Shown: positions 8,315 to 17,678, counted from the stretch's first letter. The stretch is 56,644 bases of DNA from Shinella kummerowiae (GCF_009827055.1 NZ_WUMK01000018.1:1-56644), one strand, 5' to 3'. Numbers and translations are program-made. The notes: generated by a model not told the origin, from the letters alone.

Positions 8315-8847
8315 GCTTCGATTTTTCAGCGAGATATTCCGCTCGCCGACGATGCAAATCGCAAATGATCGTAGGATAACACCGGGTTAAGTTTCCCCGC
8401 GCGGGCGTTGAACCGAAGACGTGGTCCGCCGACGGCCGCCGCTCCCGTTCACCGAAAGATTTGGAATAGAGCTCCCTAAGCGGCTGTCGGGTCGTCTGAT
8501 GCGAGAGCTGCGCCGTGCGGGTCGTTTCCGACAGGGCGTTCACCTCCACGGCCGGAAGCGGACGACCCGGATACCACGCTGACGTGACAAGCCGTCCCGT
8601 TTAGCGACTTTGTACTGGAGGCGTAGGCGGATTATGGTGCGTTGACCCCTGCAAACCGAACGCCGACCGCTTGCGCACACCGCGCTCGCCGTGGCCTTTA
8701 CTTATGACACACGGCCTAGAGAGGGAGCGGCCCAAAAATGCGCGGCAATGGCGCCCTTGTTGACTTTGATAGGAAACAGCAGCCGCTCACACGGCTGATG
8801 CCAAGCAGGTATGGGCGTCGCCGCTGACGAAGACACTCATATTTTCG
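8315..8847. other. Non-coding scar region between IS remnant and RraA-like gene
   Basis: I see no gene here. A minus-strand open frame at 8295-8549 has no recognisable family and lies next to the transposase fragment, so it may be decayed insertion-sequence DNA. A GTTGACCCCT string at 8643 resembles an IS21-type end but is a single short match. No terminator with a T run was found for the minus-strand operon that ends at 8848. Confidence 0.4.
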
Positions 8848-9501
8848 TTACTTCACCATCGGGGCCGAGTGGGTCGCAGCAACGGAAATGCCCTGATGCA
8901 GCTGGCGAAGCCATTCTTCCTCCTTAAGAAGGTGCGCCTGCGCCGCCACCAGGATTTCATCGGCAATGTTCAGCGGCACGACGACGACACCGTCATCGTC
9001 GCCCAAAACGATGTCCCCCGGCGAAACGGCGACACCCCCGACCGAGACCAGACCGTCGACGTCACCACCGAAGCCGGTATGCGGCCCGCGTGGCACGATT
9101 GCCCGGCAATACATGGCAAAGCCGCGCTTGCGCATGTCAGCGACATCACGGATCGCGCCATCGACAACCGCACCGCCGAGATTGCGCAGGAAGGCTTCCT
9201 CCGCCATCACGCCGCCCCAGACGGCCGTGTCCTCGACGCCACCGGCATCGACGACGATGACTTCACCGGGCTGAGCGGTGGCGATGAGCACGCAGATCGC
9301 CACACAGTCGCCGGCCATGGTGGAAACCGTGCGCGCCTGACCGCACAAGGTTGCGCCTTGCGAGATGGACTTGATCGCCGCCTTCATGACCTGGGTACGG
9401 TTCATGCAGTCGGATGCGACGGCGGGTGGTATCTTGCGCCAGGCATCGAGTTCGTCGGCGCTCAGCTGGCGGAAAGTGACATCATTCTTTTTCAGGGCCA
9501 T
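8848..9501 (-). CDS. RraA / HMG-aldolase-like family protein
   Basis: A 217-residue protein of the RraA-like fold, which includes 4-hydroxy-4-methyl-2-oxoglutarate (HMG) and 4-carboxy-4-hydroxy-2-oxoadipate aldolases and the RNase E inhibitor RraA. The signature GGAVVDGAIRDV carries the Arg-Asp pair that binds substrate and divalent metal in the aldolases. The ATG at 9501 is preferred; a TTG at 9522 would add seven unconserved residues. It is the last gene of a minus-strand operon with an amino acid-type ABC importer and a 2-hydroxyacid dehydrogenase, so a retro-aldol or decarboxylase role on an imported oxo or hydroxy acid is more likely than RNase control. The exact substrate is not known. 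Confidence 0.88.
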   Translation of the reverse strand: MALKKNDVTFRQLSADELDAWRKIPPAVASDCMNRTQVMKAAIKSISQGATLCGQARTVSTMAGDCVAICVLIATAQPGEVIVVDAGGVEDTAVWGGVMAEEAFLRNLGGAVVDGAIRDVADMRKRGFAMYCRAIVPRGPHTGFGGDVDGLVSVGGVAVSPGDIVLGDDDGVVVVPLNIADEILVAAQAHLLKEEEWLRQLHQGISVAATHSAPMVK

Positions 9502-9537
9502 GGTTCTGGTTCCAGATTGCAATGGGTGGTGAAGGGG

Positions 9538-10560
9538 TCAGGCTGCAGACCTGTCCCAGCCCGGATTGACGTTGTTGCGTAGCCGTCCCGTCACGAGATA
9601 GTCGCGCAGGATTTCCGCGGCGAAGGTCCGCATGTCGATGTAGCCGGCCTCCGAATAGAAGGCGGCGTGAGGCGTCACAATGAGGCGGCCGGCCAGCCAG
9701 TCGGCATTGCTCTGCCAGGCTTCGACGAGCTTCGGCGGCGGGAACGGCGGCTCCTTGGGCAGCACGTCGAGACCGGCGGCCGCGAGATGGCCGCTCTTCA
9801 GCGCCGCGTAGACCGCGTCGACATCCACGAGACCGCCGCGGGCGATGTTGAGGAGGATGCCCCCCGGCTGCATCGACGCAAGCTCGACCGCACCGATCAG
9901 GTTGCGCGTTTCTGCCGACAGGGGGACGTGCACGCTGACGATCTCCGAGCGTTGCAGAAGCTCCTCCTGCGACTGCACCCGCTCGATACCCAGCCCCAGT
10001 TCATGACCTTCGGAAGCGAAGGGATCGTAGTAAATCACCTTCATGTCGAACGCGGCAGCCCGGCGTGCGACGGCAGTTCCGATGCGTCCCATGCCGATCG
10101 CGCCGAAGGTGGTGCCACGGATGCGACGCACGACCGGAACATTCTCCGCAAGGAAGCCGGCAACGAGATCGGCCTTCAGCCGGTTCTCGTAAGTGCCGAG
10201 GCCGCGCACGAGATGCAGCAGCATGGCAAGCGCATGGTCTGCGACCTCCGTCGTGCCGTAGTTCGGAACGTTGGAAACCGGGATGCCGCGCTCGCGGCAG
10301 GCCTTACTGTCGACATTGTCGAAGCCGACGCCGACGCGCACGACGAGACGGCAGCGATCGAGCTTGGCGACGACATCCGCCGTCAGTTTCATGCGGTGCC
10401 AGATGAGGATGGCATCGCAGCTTCGCCACATCTCGTCGGGGATTGTGGCCGGATCGATCTCGTCGAAATGGACGAAATCGAGCTGGTCGCCGGTGACGCT
10501 GCGTTCGAGGTCGAGATCGCTGATATGCGCGTCGGGCACCAGTACTTTGAATCGGGTCAT
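9538..10560 (-). CDS. D-isomer-specific 2-hydroxyacid dehydrogenase
   Basis: A 340-residue NAD(P)-dependent dehydrogenase. It has the Rossmann motif GMGRIG at about residue 155 and the catalytic set of the family: Arg in NIARGG, Glu in VLPKEPP, and His in VTPHAAF. It resembles the C-terminal-binding-protein/phosphoglycerate dehydrogenase branch rather than formate dehydrogenase. It reduces 2-oxo acids to D-2-hydroxy acids or the reverse, in the cytoplasm. Eighteen bases separate its start from the ABC ATPase stop and 36 bases separate its end from the RraA-like gene, so all belong to one operon. In that setting it would interconvert an imported hydroxy acid and the oxo acid used by the aldolase-like enzyme. 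Confidence 0.9.
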   Translation of the reverse strand: MTRFKVLVPDAHISDLDLERSVTGDQLDFVHFDEIDPATIPDEMWRSCDAILIWHRMKLTADVVAKLDRCRLVVRVGVGFDNVDSKACRERGIPVSNVPNYGTTEVADHALAMLLHLVRGLGTYENRLKADLVAGFLAENVPVVRRIRGTTFGAIGMGRIGTAVARRAAAFDMKVIYYDPFASEGHELGLGIERVQSQEELLQRSEIVSVHVPLSAETRNLIGAVELASMQPGGILLNIARGGLVDVDAVYAALKSGHLAAAGLDVLPKEPPFPPPKLVEAWQSNADWLAGRLIVTPHAAFYSEAGYIDMRTFAAEILRDYLVTGRLRNNVNPGWDRSAA

Positions 10561-10578
10561 TTCACTGCTTCCTTGTGT

Positions 10579-11334
10579 TCACAGGACCTTATCGAGGAAG
10601 TCCTTCAGTCGGGGATCGTTGGGGGACTGGAAAAGCTGTTTCGGCGGGCCACGCTCCACGATGACGCCGCGATCTGTGAAGAAGACCTCGTCGGCGACCT
10701 CCTGCGCGAAGCGCATCTCGTGCGTGACGAGCACGCAGGTCATGCCCTCGCCGGCAAGGTCGCGGATTACGTTCAGCACTTCGCTCACCATTTCCGGATC
10801 GAGCGCCGCCGTCACCTCGTCGAAGAGAATGACGCGCGGCTGCATGGCGAGCGCACGAGCGATGGCGACACGCTGCTGCTGTCCGCCGGACAGCTGGCTC
10901 GGATAGGCGTCTTCCTTGCCGGTCAGGCGCACCTTGGCGAGAAGCTTCAACGCACGTTCGCGCACGTCGGCCGGGTTTTCCTTCAGGACCTGGATCGGCG
11001 CCATCGTCAGGTTCTGCATGACGGTGCGGTGCGGAAAGAGATTGTACTGCTGGAAGACCATCGCCACCTGATGGCGCAGGGCGATCAACTCGCGGTCCGT
11101 CTTCATGGCCTCGACGGCAAAATCGCCGACGCGGATCGTGCCGCTGTTGACGGGGATGAGCCCATTGATGCAGCGCAGGATCGTGGATTTACCCGAACCG
11201 GACGGGCCGATGATGCAGACGACACCTCCCTCCCGCACGTCGAGCGCGATGCCATTGAGGACGTCATAGGTTCCAAACGACTTGCGCACGTCGCGCATCT
11301 CGATCAGGGGCTTGGTGGTGCTGGTCGTGGTCAT
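10579..11334 (-). CDS. Polar amino acid-type ABC transporter ATPase (GlnQ/HisP family)
   Basis: A 251-residue ATPase with Walker [10 protein letters not shown] at 43-51, Q-loop [10 protein letters not shown], signature LSGGQQQR, Walker B VILFDE and switch histidine in LVTHEM. The length and motifs fit the GlnQ/HisP/ArtP group that powers polar amino acid importers. Its ATG overlaps the stop of the second permease gene (ATGA), which couples the two. It drives the two permeases at 11331-12844 using the binding protein at 12926-13795. Despite the family name such systems also carry opines and other small acids in rhizobia, so the cargo is open. Confidence 0.93.
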   Translation of the reverse strand: MTTTSTTKPLIEMRDVRKSFGTYDVLNGIALDVREGGVVCIIGPSGSGKSTILRCINGLIPVNSGTIRVGDFAVEAMKTDRELIALRHQVAMVFQQYNLFPHRTVMQNLTMAPIQVLKENPADVRERALKLLAKVRLTGKEDAYPSQLSGGQQQRVAIARALAMQPRVILFDEVTAALDPEMVSEVLNVIRDLAGEGMTCVLVTHEMRFAQEVADEVFFTDRGVIVERGPPKQLFQSPNDPRLKDFLDKVL

Positions 11335-12134
11335 GGATGGCTGGTTCCTACGCGATGCTCCAGACGGCGCGTCAAAATCGCGATCGGAAAGCAGAACAGG
11401 AAGAAGAGAAGGAGGACGAAGATGTAGATTGCGGTCGCTACCGCATCGCCATCGACGGCGATGATGGTGCGGGCCACCGACAGCACATCATTGGCGCCCG
11501 TGACGACGACGAGGCTGGTGCCGATGAAAAGCATTGAATACATCGTCATGAGGTTGGGCACCATGAGCGGCAGCGCCTGCGGAATGACGACGTGGCGCAG
11601 GATCTGGAGCCGGCGATAACCGAGCGAGCTTGCCGATTCCCACTGGCCGCTCGGAATAGCCTGCACGCCGCCGCGGAAGATTTCCGCGATGTTGGCGGTG
11701 ACGGGAAGCGCCAGACCGATGACCGCCTTGACCGCCGGAGAGAGCGAAACGGTAAACCCGAAAATCTCGATTTCGAACGGCAGCAGGTAGAGCATCGCGA
11801 AGAGCACAACGAGCCATGGCGAATTGCGCAGCAGATTCATGACCAGCGAGGACGGCAGCCGCACGAAGGCGCTGCGGGCAATGAGCCCGGTCCCGAGCAT
11901 CGCACCCGTCACGATGGCAATCGCCATGGACCACAGGCTGATCAAGATGTTGGCGACGAAGCCGCCTTCGAGACTGCTGAAATCGGCAGAGCCGGTGAGG
12001 AGCATCGGAACGCGCGGCAGGATGCGTGCGATGATCGCGCCCGCTTGCTCGCCGTAGACGGTGAGGAAGACCAGTGCCAGCAGGGCGGGCACGCCGATCA
12101 TGCCGAGAATGAAGGTGCGCATCTGCATGCTCAT
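11331..12134 (-). CDS. Polar amino acid-type ABC transporter permease 2
   Basis: A 267-residue HisMQ-type permease. It opens MSMQMRTF and has five or six membrane segments and the EAA-loop sequence [20 protein letters not shown], which contacts the ATPase. The ATG at 12134 overlaps the stop of the preceding permease gene by the ATGA arrangement, which sets this start; a longer open frame upstream is an artefact of the overlapping gene. The first ~60 residues form a longer periplasmic stretch than usual between the first two hydrophobic segments. It pairs with the upstream permease to form the channel. Confidence 0.92.
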   Translation of the reverse strand: MSMQMRTFILGMIGVPALLALVFLTVYGEQAGAIIARILPRVPMLLTGSADFSSLEGGFVANILISLWSMAIAIVTGAMLGTGLIARSAFVRLPSSLVMNLLRNSPWLVVLFAMLYLLPFEIEIFGFTVSLSPAVKAVIGLALPVTANIAEIFRGGVQAIPSGQWESASSLGYRRLQILRHVVIPQALPLMVPNLMTMYSMLFIGTSLVVVTGANDVLSVARTIIAVDGDAVATAIYIFVLLLFFLFCFPIAILTRRLEHRVGTSHP

Positions 12135-12844
12135 GCCACGGCTCCGTATCCAGGGATGCGGATCAGCCGATCGATATAGCGCATGGCGACGACGGCAAGG
12201 CTGGACAGGGCGACATAGACCACCCAGACGAAGATCATGACTTCGAGATTGCGGAAATTCTCCAGCATGATCTGCGTGGCCGTATACATGATGTCGGCCA
12301 CGGCCACGAGCGCCGCCTGGTTCGACGTCTTTATGAGGCTGACGACATTGTTGGTCATCGCCGGCATCGAAAGACGCAGGCCGATCGGCAGCTCGATGTA
12401 GCGAAACGTCTGGACACGGGAATAGCCAAGCGAACGCGCGCCCTCGACCGTCTGCGAAGGCACTGCTAGCAGTCCGGAACGGATGATCTCGATTGCCAGC
12501 GCACCATTGTAGAGACCGAGCGACAGCACGGCGCAGGTGAAGCCCGAAAAGATCGGGATCCTCTGCCCGGTGGCCGGATCGGTCAGCGTCAGCCCCATCT
12601 CCGACAGCATGAAGTAGAGAAAGAACAGCTGTACGAGCGGCGGCGTGTTGCGGAACATTTCCACGAAGAGCGTGGTCCATGTCGCCAGCACCGGCACCCG
12701 CAGATGGATGATGAGGGCGCCAGCAATGCCGATCACCATCATCAGCACGAGACCGAGCACGCTCATGAGGATCGTGGTGCCGAGCCCTCGCAGCAGCCAG
12801 TACTGGTAGTACGGGTCGGCAAGCCAACTGAAATCGAGATTCAT
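12131..12844 (-). CDS. Polar amino acid-type ABC transporter permease 1
   Basis: A 237-residue inner-membrane permease of the HisQ/GlnP type, with the conserved EMFRNTPPLVQLFFLYF start of the transport domain and the EAA loop EGARSLGYSRVQTFRYIELP. It lies 81 bases after the binding-protein stop, and that gap holds a stem-loop at 12879-12908. It overlaps the second permease gene by four bases. A two-permease arrangement of this kind is normal for importers of basic or acidic amino acids and opines. Confidence 0.93.
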   Translation of the reverse strand: MNLDFSWLADPYYQYWLLRGLGTTILMSVLGLVLMMVIGIAGALIIHLRVPVLATWTTLFVEMFRNTPPLVQLFFLYFMLSEMGLTLTDPATGQRIPIFSGFTCAVLSLGLYNGALAIEIIRSGLLAVPSQTVEGARSLGYSRVQTFRYIELPIGLRLSMPAMTNNVVSLIKTSNQAALVAVADIMYTATQIMLENFRNLEVMIFVWVVYVALSSLAVVAMRYIDRLIRIPGYGAVA

Positions 12845-12878
12845 CTTTGCATCGTCACGGTTGAAGGCCGAATCGTCA

Positions 12879-12908
12879 CCGGATCAGGAGACGGAGCCCC
12901 TGACCCGG
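12879..12908. other. Intercistronic stem-loop between binding-protein and permease genes
   Basis: CCGG-A-TCAGG at 12879-12888 pairs with CCTGA-C-CCGG at 12899-12908, leaving one internal A/C mismatch and a ten-base loop. It sits just downstream of the binding-protein stop in the direction of transcription, without a T run. Such structures commonly stabilise the binding-protein part of the message and raise its level over the membrane genes. Confidence 0.5.
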
Positions 12909-12925
12909 CCTGTCGATAGCGGGCG

Positions 12926-13795
12926 TCAGTTCGCCTTGGCTTTTGCCTCTTCGGCGCGCTTGGCGACATACTCCGACGCGCCCATGTTGAAGGTCTTCTC
13001 CGATGCGACGAGCACACCTTTGGCCTCCGCATCCGTGATCGCCTTGTTGACGGCTTCGAGGAAGGCCACTTCGCCCTTGCGCACGCCGCCCGCGATGGGA
13101 TTGAAGGCAAAGGCCCCGACGGCGATCTTGTACTTGTCCTTCCAGCCGTCTTCCGCAACCTTCATGTTAAGGATCGGCCCGTCGAAGGCGATACCCTCGC
13201 AGCGGTTGTCCTGGAATGCCTTAAACATTTCGGCCGTGCCGGCAAACAGCACCGTCTCAGCGCCGAACTTCTCCGTCAGGGTGCGGTTGTAGAGGTTGCC
13301 CTGGATACCGCAGAGCTTCTTGCCCTTCACCTCTTCCCAGGCCGTTATGGCGCTGTCCTTGGACGTCAGCAGCACCATGCCTTCCATCTGGTAATATTCA
13401 TGCGTGAAATCGATGATCTTGGCACGATCGGGATTGGTGCCGAGCGTTGCGAAGATGGCGTCGATACGGCCGGCATTCAGAAGCTCGATACGGTTGGAGG
13501 CCACGACCGGCACGAGCTCGATCGCGTCGGCCGAGCCCAAAAGCTCCTTGGCGACGAACTTGGCAATATCGATCTCAAAGCCCTTCACCTGGCCGTCCGC
13601 GCCGAGGTAGCCGAACGGCGGGTAATCCGTCTTGATGCCGACGACGAGCTTGCCGCGCTCCTTAACCTTCTCCAGCTGGTCGGCCTTGGCCGGTATCGCC
13701 GTCGCACCGATGGCGCAGGCGAGCGAGACGAGGGAGGCGAGCTGCCATTTCCGCCGGGACTTCGGCGCATTGACCCGGGTGACTGCGGTGACCAT
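12926..13795 (-). CDS. Polar amino acid-type ABC transporter binding protein
   Basis: A 289-residue type II periplasmic binding protein (SBP_bac_3). A basic N-terminus and hydrophobic stretch to about residue 38 (SLACAIGATAIPAKA) form a signal peptide. The mature part begins with LEKVKERGKLVVGIKTDYPPFGYLGADGQVKG in pieces typical of the family, with the FDIDIA-like FEIDIAKF motif. It captures the ligand outside the inner membrane for the two permeases that follow. It is the first gene of the minus-strand operon and faces the LysR gene at 13938, which probably controls it from the 142-bp gap between them. Confidence 0.92.
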   Translation of the reverse strand: MVTAVTRVNAPKSRRKWQLASLVSLACAIGATAIPAKADQLEKVKERGKLVVGIKTDYPPFGYLGADGQVKGFEIDIAKFVAKELLGSADAIELVPVVASNRIELLNAGRIDAIFATLGTNPDRAKIIDFTHEYYQMEGMVLLTSKDSAITAWEEVKGKKLCGIQGNLYNRTLTEKFGAETVLFAGTAEMFKAFQDNRCEGIAFDGPILNMKVAEDGWKDKYKIAVGAFAFNPIAGGVRKGEVAFLEAVNKAITDAEAKGVLVASEKTFNMGASEYVAKRAEEAKAKAN

Positions 13796-13937
13796 TGGAA
13801 CCCCTTTATTTGATGATGTTTTCGACGGGCTTTCCCTGCCCGTTCGCTTTTACGGAGGCCAGCATCACCGCGATTGCCTACATTTTCAAATAGATTATCA
13901 TAGCCCCAGCATAACTGAAACTTATGAAAGTACGGCA

Positions 13938-14924
13938 ATGAATGCGCGCCAGATCGAAGCCTTCCAGGCCGTGATGACGACGGGAAGCCTAACGCGCGCC
14001 GGTGAGCGCATGCTCATCTCCCAGCCGGCGGTCAGCCAGCTTGTCGCCCAGTTCGAACGAAGCTGCGGCTTTTCGCTGTTCGAGCGCACGGGCAACAAGA
14101 TCGTCCCCACGCGGGAGGCCGAGGCGCTCTTCATCGAAGTGCAGCGCATGTTCACCGGCGTCGGCCAGATTTCACGAGTTGCGACCGCGCTGCGCGACCG
14201 GACCTGGGGATCGCTCAGCATCGCCGCCTTCCCCGCGATCGCGCGGCGCGTCGTGCCAGAGATCATGTGGGGCTTCTGCAAGGACCGTCCCGAGACGCGC
14301 ATTCGTGTGGAAAGCATGCGCTCACGCGGCATGATCGATGCTGCCGCAGCGCAGCAGATCGACATCGGCCTCAGCGTATTGCCGAGCGACCGCCCGGAGG
14401 TCGAATGCACTCTGCTGCACAGCCTGCGCGGAGTCTGCATTCTGCCCCTGGGCCACCCGCTCGCGGCACAGGAGACGGTGCGGGCGACGGACATGGCCGA
14501 TCAGGATTTCGTCTCCCTCGGCCCGCAGGATCAGACGCGCTTTATGGTCGATCGCATTTTCGATCAGCAGGGCCTGTCGCGCCGACTGCGCATCGAGGTA
14601 GGACAGGCCGAAACCGCCTTCACCTTCGTGGCGGCCGGCGCCGGCATTGCTGTGATCGATCCCGTCAGCGCCTACAACAACCGAGGTGCCGGAATCGTCA
14701 TCCGCCGCTTCGAGCCGGCCGTCCATTTCGACATCTGGCTTCTCAGGCCGAAAGTTGTCCGGCCTTTCAACCTCATCGACGCCGCTCTCGATTTCATAGT
14801 CGAGCGCCTAAAGCAGTTTGCGGTACTTTGCGAGGCGCTCCCAGACCTCCCCGTACCGGATCGCCCGCCGCTCTTGAGCGAAACCTTTCTTCACCTTCTT
14901 AGAAGGCAAAATCACGCGCCTTGA
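13938..14924 (+). CDS. LysR family transcriptional regulator
   Basis: A 328-residue LysR-type regulator. The winged helix covers residues ~2-60 (ARQIEAFQAVMTTGSLTRAG, then SQPAVSQLVAQFE), and the rest is the ligand-sensing domain. The ATG at 13938 is chosen because the conserved LysR sequence starts right there, even though the frame is open further upstream. It is transcribed away from the amino acid-type ABC operon, the usual arrangement for a regulator that activates the facing operon when the transported compound or a derivative binds. The AT-rich bases around 13885-13915 in the gap probably hold the shared promoters. The C-terminal ~30 residues extend past the usual end of the family. 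Confidence 0.92.
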   Translation: MNARQIEAFQAVMTTGSLTRAGERMLISQPAVSQLVAQFERSCGFSLFERTGNKIVPTREAEALFIEVQRMFTGVGQISRVATALRDRTWGSLSIAAFPAIARRVVPEIMWGFCKDRPETRIRVESMRSRGMIDAAAAQQIDIGLSVLPSDRPEVECTLLHSLRGVCILPLGHPLAAQETVRATDMADQDFVSLGPQDQTRFMVDRIFDQQGLSRRLRIEVGQAETAFTFVAAGAGIAVIDPVSAYNNRGAGIVIRRFEPAVHFDIWLLRPKVVRPFNLIDAALDFIVERLKQFAVLCEALPDLPVPDRPPLLSETFLHLLRRQNHAP

Positions 14925-15146
14925 TGAGAGCCGAACCCTCGACCCTTACATTCGATCACGCTTGTCTTAAGACTGGGCCTCAAAAGACAACTAACTCCCG
15001 TTTCTTATTCGTCACCCAACGATTTCGGCTTCTACGCGCCGCGCTCCGTCCCGGTCCATTCGCGCCAGTGCCCGCGCACGGCGCGAGCTGCCATTGAGAA
15101 ACTGGCGACCTGTCGATCACCTGGAAAGGCATCAATTTGCCAATGA

Positions 15147-16145
15147 TTAGAGTCGCGCATCGCCCCGGTAGACGTTCGGCTTGGCGCCCGTCAGCCGGCC
15201 AAATATCTTCCGAAATGCGGCTGGATCTGAATAACCGACTGTATATGCGATGCTCTCGACCGACGCATTTGTCGTCTCAAGCAATTGCCGCGCCTTCATG
15301 ATGCGCACGTTTTGCAGATATTCGGTTAGCTTCAGCCGCGTCGCACGGTGGAATCGTCGCTGGAGCGTCCTCTCTGAAAGATGCACGCTCTCCGCCAACT
15401 CGCCAATCGATTTCTGTAGCTCTGGTCTCGCGTGGAACTGGTGCTGGATCTGCACGACCTCTTTATCGCCGTGATCGAACTGCGGCAGAAAGGCCTTGTA
15501 TGGGCTCTGACTGCGACGCGGCGGATCGACGACCAGAAAGCGAGCCGTTTCCAGCATCACGGCCTGTCCGAGCAGCTTCTCGACAAGCAGCAGGCCGAGA
15601 TCCGCCCAGGCGAGAATGCCGCCCGCGGTGATCACGTCACCATCTTCGATAATCATATTGTCCGGTGAGACGTCGATATTGGGAAACTGTTCGGCAAGCC
15701 TTTTGGCGAAAGCCCAATGGGTGGTGGCGCGCCGGCCGTCGATGAGGCCCGTCTCGGCAAGGACAAATGCTCCGGCACAGATCGAACAGACGGTGACACC
15801 GCGTGCGTGCTGGTGTGCGAGCCATTGCGACGCGAGGCTCATGCTCTGCATTTTCTCCGGCATGATGATGCTCGGTGGCGCGATAACGTAGCTCAGAGCG
15901 TGAGGGATTCCAGGGTGCGTATCCCATGTGCACGACACATCACCGTCCTCCATCTTCCAATAGCTGACGCGGATATTGCGAAGGCTTGTCGGCATCTGCA
16001 GACCCGTCGACCAGTCGCTGGCGACGCGGAACAGATCCGTCAATCCGTAGACAGCAGCCAATTGGCAGTCTGGGTAGATCAGCAACCCTACCTCTATGAA
16101 CTCAGCTTCTTTGCGTTTTGCCACTTTTGCCTCGGATAAAGTCAT
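15147..16145 (-). CDS. GlxA-type regulator (DJ-1/PfpI domain plus AraC domain)
   Basis: About 332 residues. The N-terminal ~190 residues are a DJ-1/PfpI amidase-like domain with the nucleophile-elbow sequence CSICAGAF and the following TGLIDGRRATTHW segment. The C-terminal ~110 residues are an AraC-type double helix-turn-helix (LAESVHLSERTLQRRF, then VESIAYTVGYSDPAAFRKIF). These regulators usually control neighbouring catabolic or stress genes; the amidase domain is thought to sense ligands rather than act as an enzyme. ATG at 16145 is used; a GTG three codons upstream is possible and neither has a clear ribosome site. The gene faces the chloroperoxidase-like gene with under 90 bases between starts, so it is a likely regulator of it. 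Confidence 0.9.
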   Translation of the reverse strand: MTLSEAKVAKRKEAEFIEVGLLIYPDCQLAAVYGLTDLFRVASDWSTGLQMPTSLRNIRVSYWKMEDGDVSCTWDTHPGIPHALSYVIAPPSIIMPEKMQSMSLASQWLAHQHARGVTVCSICAGAFVLAETGLIDGRRATTHWAFAKRLAEQFPNIDVSPDNMIIEDGDVITAGGILAWADLGLLLVEKLLGQAVMLETARFLVVDPPRRSQSPYKAFLPQFDHGDKEVVQIQHQFHARPELQKSIGELAESVHLSERTLQRRFHRATRLKLTEYLQNVRIMKARQLLETTNASVESIAYTVGYSDPAAFRKIFGRLTGAKPNVYRGDARL

Positions 16146-16232
16146 TTCCGCCACGTGCTTATGTCAGAAGATGGCGATACTTTCTCTTTATCAAATACGA
16201 CTTCGCAAACACAGCGCGACAGGAGAAATGCA

Positions 16233-17210
16233 ATGGCATCCGATACAGATCAGTTCTTCGTGTCGAGACGCAGCGTACTGATCGGAGGCATCGCACTTGC
16301 CAGCGTGAGCATTCCAGCGCTTGCCTTCTCACACAACTCTTCCACAAACAGTTCATCGCAAGGAGATATCGACATGGGCTTTGTAACAACCAAGGACGGC
16401 GCTGAAATCTTTTACAAGGACTGGGGTCCGAAGGACGCACAGGCGATCGTCTTCCACCACGGCTGGCCGCTGTCGTCGGACGACTGGGACGCACAGATGC
16501 TGTTCTTCCTCTCCAAGGGATATCGCGTCGTCGCTCACGACCGGCGTGGCCATGGCCGCTCTGCCCAGGTCGCCGACGGTCACGACATGGATCACTATGC
16601 AGCCGACGCATTCGCCGTCGTCCAGGCACTCGACCTGAAGAATGCCATCCATATCGGCCATTCCACCGGCGGCGGTGAAGTTGCCCGCTATGTCGCAAAG
16701 TTCGGCCAGAAGGCCGGCCGTGTTGCCAAGGCTATCCTCGTCTCCGCCGTCCCACCGCTGATGGTCAAGACCGCCGCCAATCCTGAAGGCCTGCCGATCG
16801 ACGTCTTCGACGGCTTCCGTTCAGCGCTTGCCGCCAACCGTGCGCAGTTTTTCCGCGATGTTCCGGCCGGCCCATTCTACGGTTTCAACCGTGACGGCGC
16901 CAAGGTTCAGGAAGGCGTGATCCAGAACTGGTGGCGTCAGGGCATGATGGGCGGCGCGAAGGCTCATTATGACGGCATCAAGGCCTTCTCCGAAACGGAT
17001 CAGACCGAGGACCTGAAGGCGATCACTGTCCCGACACTCGTCCTCCATGGCGAAGACGACCAGATCGTGCCGATTGCCGATGCAGCCAGGAAGTCGATCA
17101 AGCTTCTGGTGAACGGCCAGATCAAGACCTATCCGGGCTTCTCGCATGGCATGCTTACCGTCAACGCCGACGTGCTGAACGAGGATCTGCTGGCATTTAT
17201 CAAGGGCTGA
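16233..17210 (+). CDS. Chloroperoxidase-like alpha/beta hydrolase with Tat-type leader
   Basis: A 325-residue hydrolase of the cofactor-free haloperoxidase group. The triad is visible: Ser144 in GHSTGGG, Asp in HGEDDQIVP, and His in GFSHGM; the oxyanion motif is HHGWPLSSDDW. The ATG at 16233 follows AGGAGA. The leader has twin arginines at 12-13 (VSRRSVLIGG) before a hydrophobic stretch, which suggests Tat export. A second in-frame ATG at 16374, with its own strong AGGAG site 8 bases upstream, gives MGFVTTKDG, the normal N-terminus of cytoplasmic relatives. So two forms may be made. These enzymes act as esterases or perhydrolases. A strong terminator follows at 17266. Confidence 0.9.
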   Translation: MASDTDQFFVSRRSVLIGGIALASVSIPALAFSHNSSTNSSSQGDIDMGFVTTKDGAEIFYKDWGPKDAQAIVFHHGWPLSSDDWDAQMLFFLSKGYRVVAHDRRGHGRSAQVADGHDMDHYAADAFAVVQALDLKNAIHIGHSTGGGEVARYVAKFGQKAGRVAKAILVSAVPPLMVKTAANPEGLPIDVFDGFRSALAANRAQFFRDVPAGPFYGFNRDGAKVQEGVIQNWWRQGMMGGAKAHYDGIKAFSETDQTEDLKAITVPTLVLHGEDDQIVPIADAARKSIKLLVNGQIKTYPGFSHGMLTVNADVLNEDLLAFIKG

Positions 17211-17678
17211 TCCGAATCTGGCGTGGATGAACCATGCCACGGCCGTTTGTGGCCGATCGACAGATAAAAGGGGCGTCTGCGCCCCTTTTTCCGATCCTCG
17301 CCCCGCAGGCCGCGCTCGCCTCGCAATGTTCTCCGTACCGATTGCTACGCATAACCGGCGCAGTCGTGGAGGGGCTTACATCGTTGAACGGGCCTTCGGG
17401 GTTGGTCCAAACGCTATCCGAGGTGGTGGTAATGCTCGAAGAGAACTTCGATGCCAAACCCGTCTGATCGCACCCTAGAAAGCTTCGTCGCTGCCGTCTG
17501 AAATATTTGCGACAGAGGCATCGAGCCTGCCTCATCCTCCTTGCGCAGTATGAGTATTCCGCCAGCAGACGGGCACTGCGAGCATCCTGACTATGGCGAG
17601 GCACCCGCACCCACAACCCGTTTTCTGATCTCATTTTCCGAATTGTGAGGACACGACGCGATTGGGATTGACACCAGC
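17211..17678. other. Non-coding interval, no gene seen after the terminator
   Basis: Apart from the terminator at 17266-17289, nothing supportable lies between the hydrolase stop and the Rrf2 promoter. Open frames on both strands (for example 17234-17467 on the plus strand and 17200-17760 on the minus strand) match no family I know and lack good ribosome sites. Base composition falls toward the right as the Rrf2 promoter is approached. Confidence 0.45.
17266..17289. terminator. Strong intrinsic terminator, 10-bp stem with TCTG loop
   Basis: AAAAGGGGCG at 17266-17275 and CGCCCCTTTT at 17280-17289 pair perfectly around TCTG, followed by one more T. It lies 56 bases after the stop of the chloroperoxidase-like gene. 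The A run and T run make it usable in both directions. Confidence 0.85.

Noticed and set aside
8636..8656. GTTGACCCCT string resembling an IS21 end
   Set aside because: A single ten-base match with no second repeat, TG end or broken gene beside it.
9667..11427. 586-residue plus-strand frame rich in Arg and Asp
   Set aside because: It is the antisense of the hydroxyacid dehydrogenase and ABC ATPase genes, a usual result of high GC; no family motifs.
11331..12827. A 498-residue frame covering most of two permease genes
   Set aside because: Only the part from ATG 12134 has permease sequence; the N-terminal part is antisense-free frame shadow of the first permease gene, which is in another frame.
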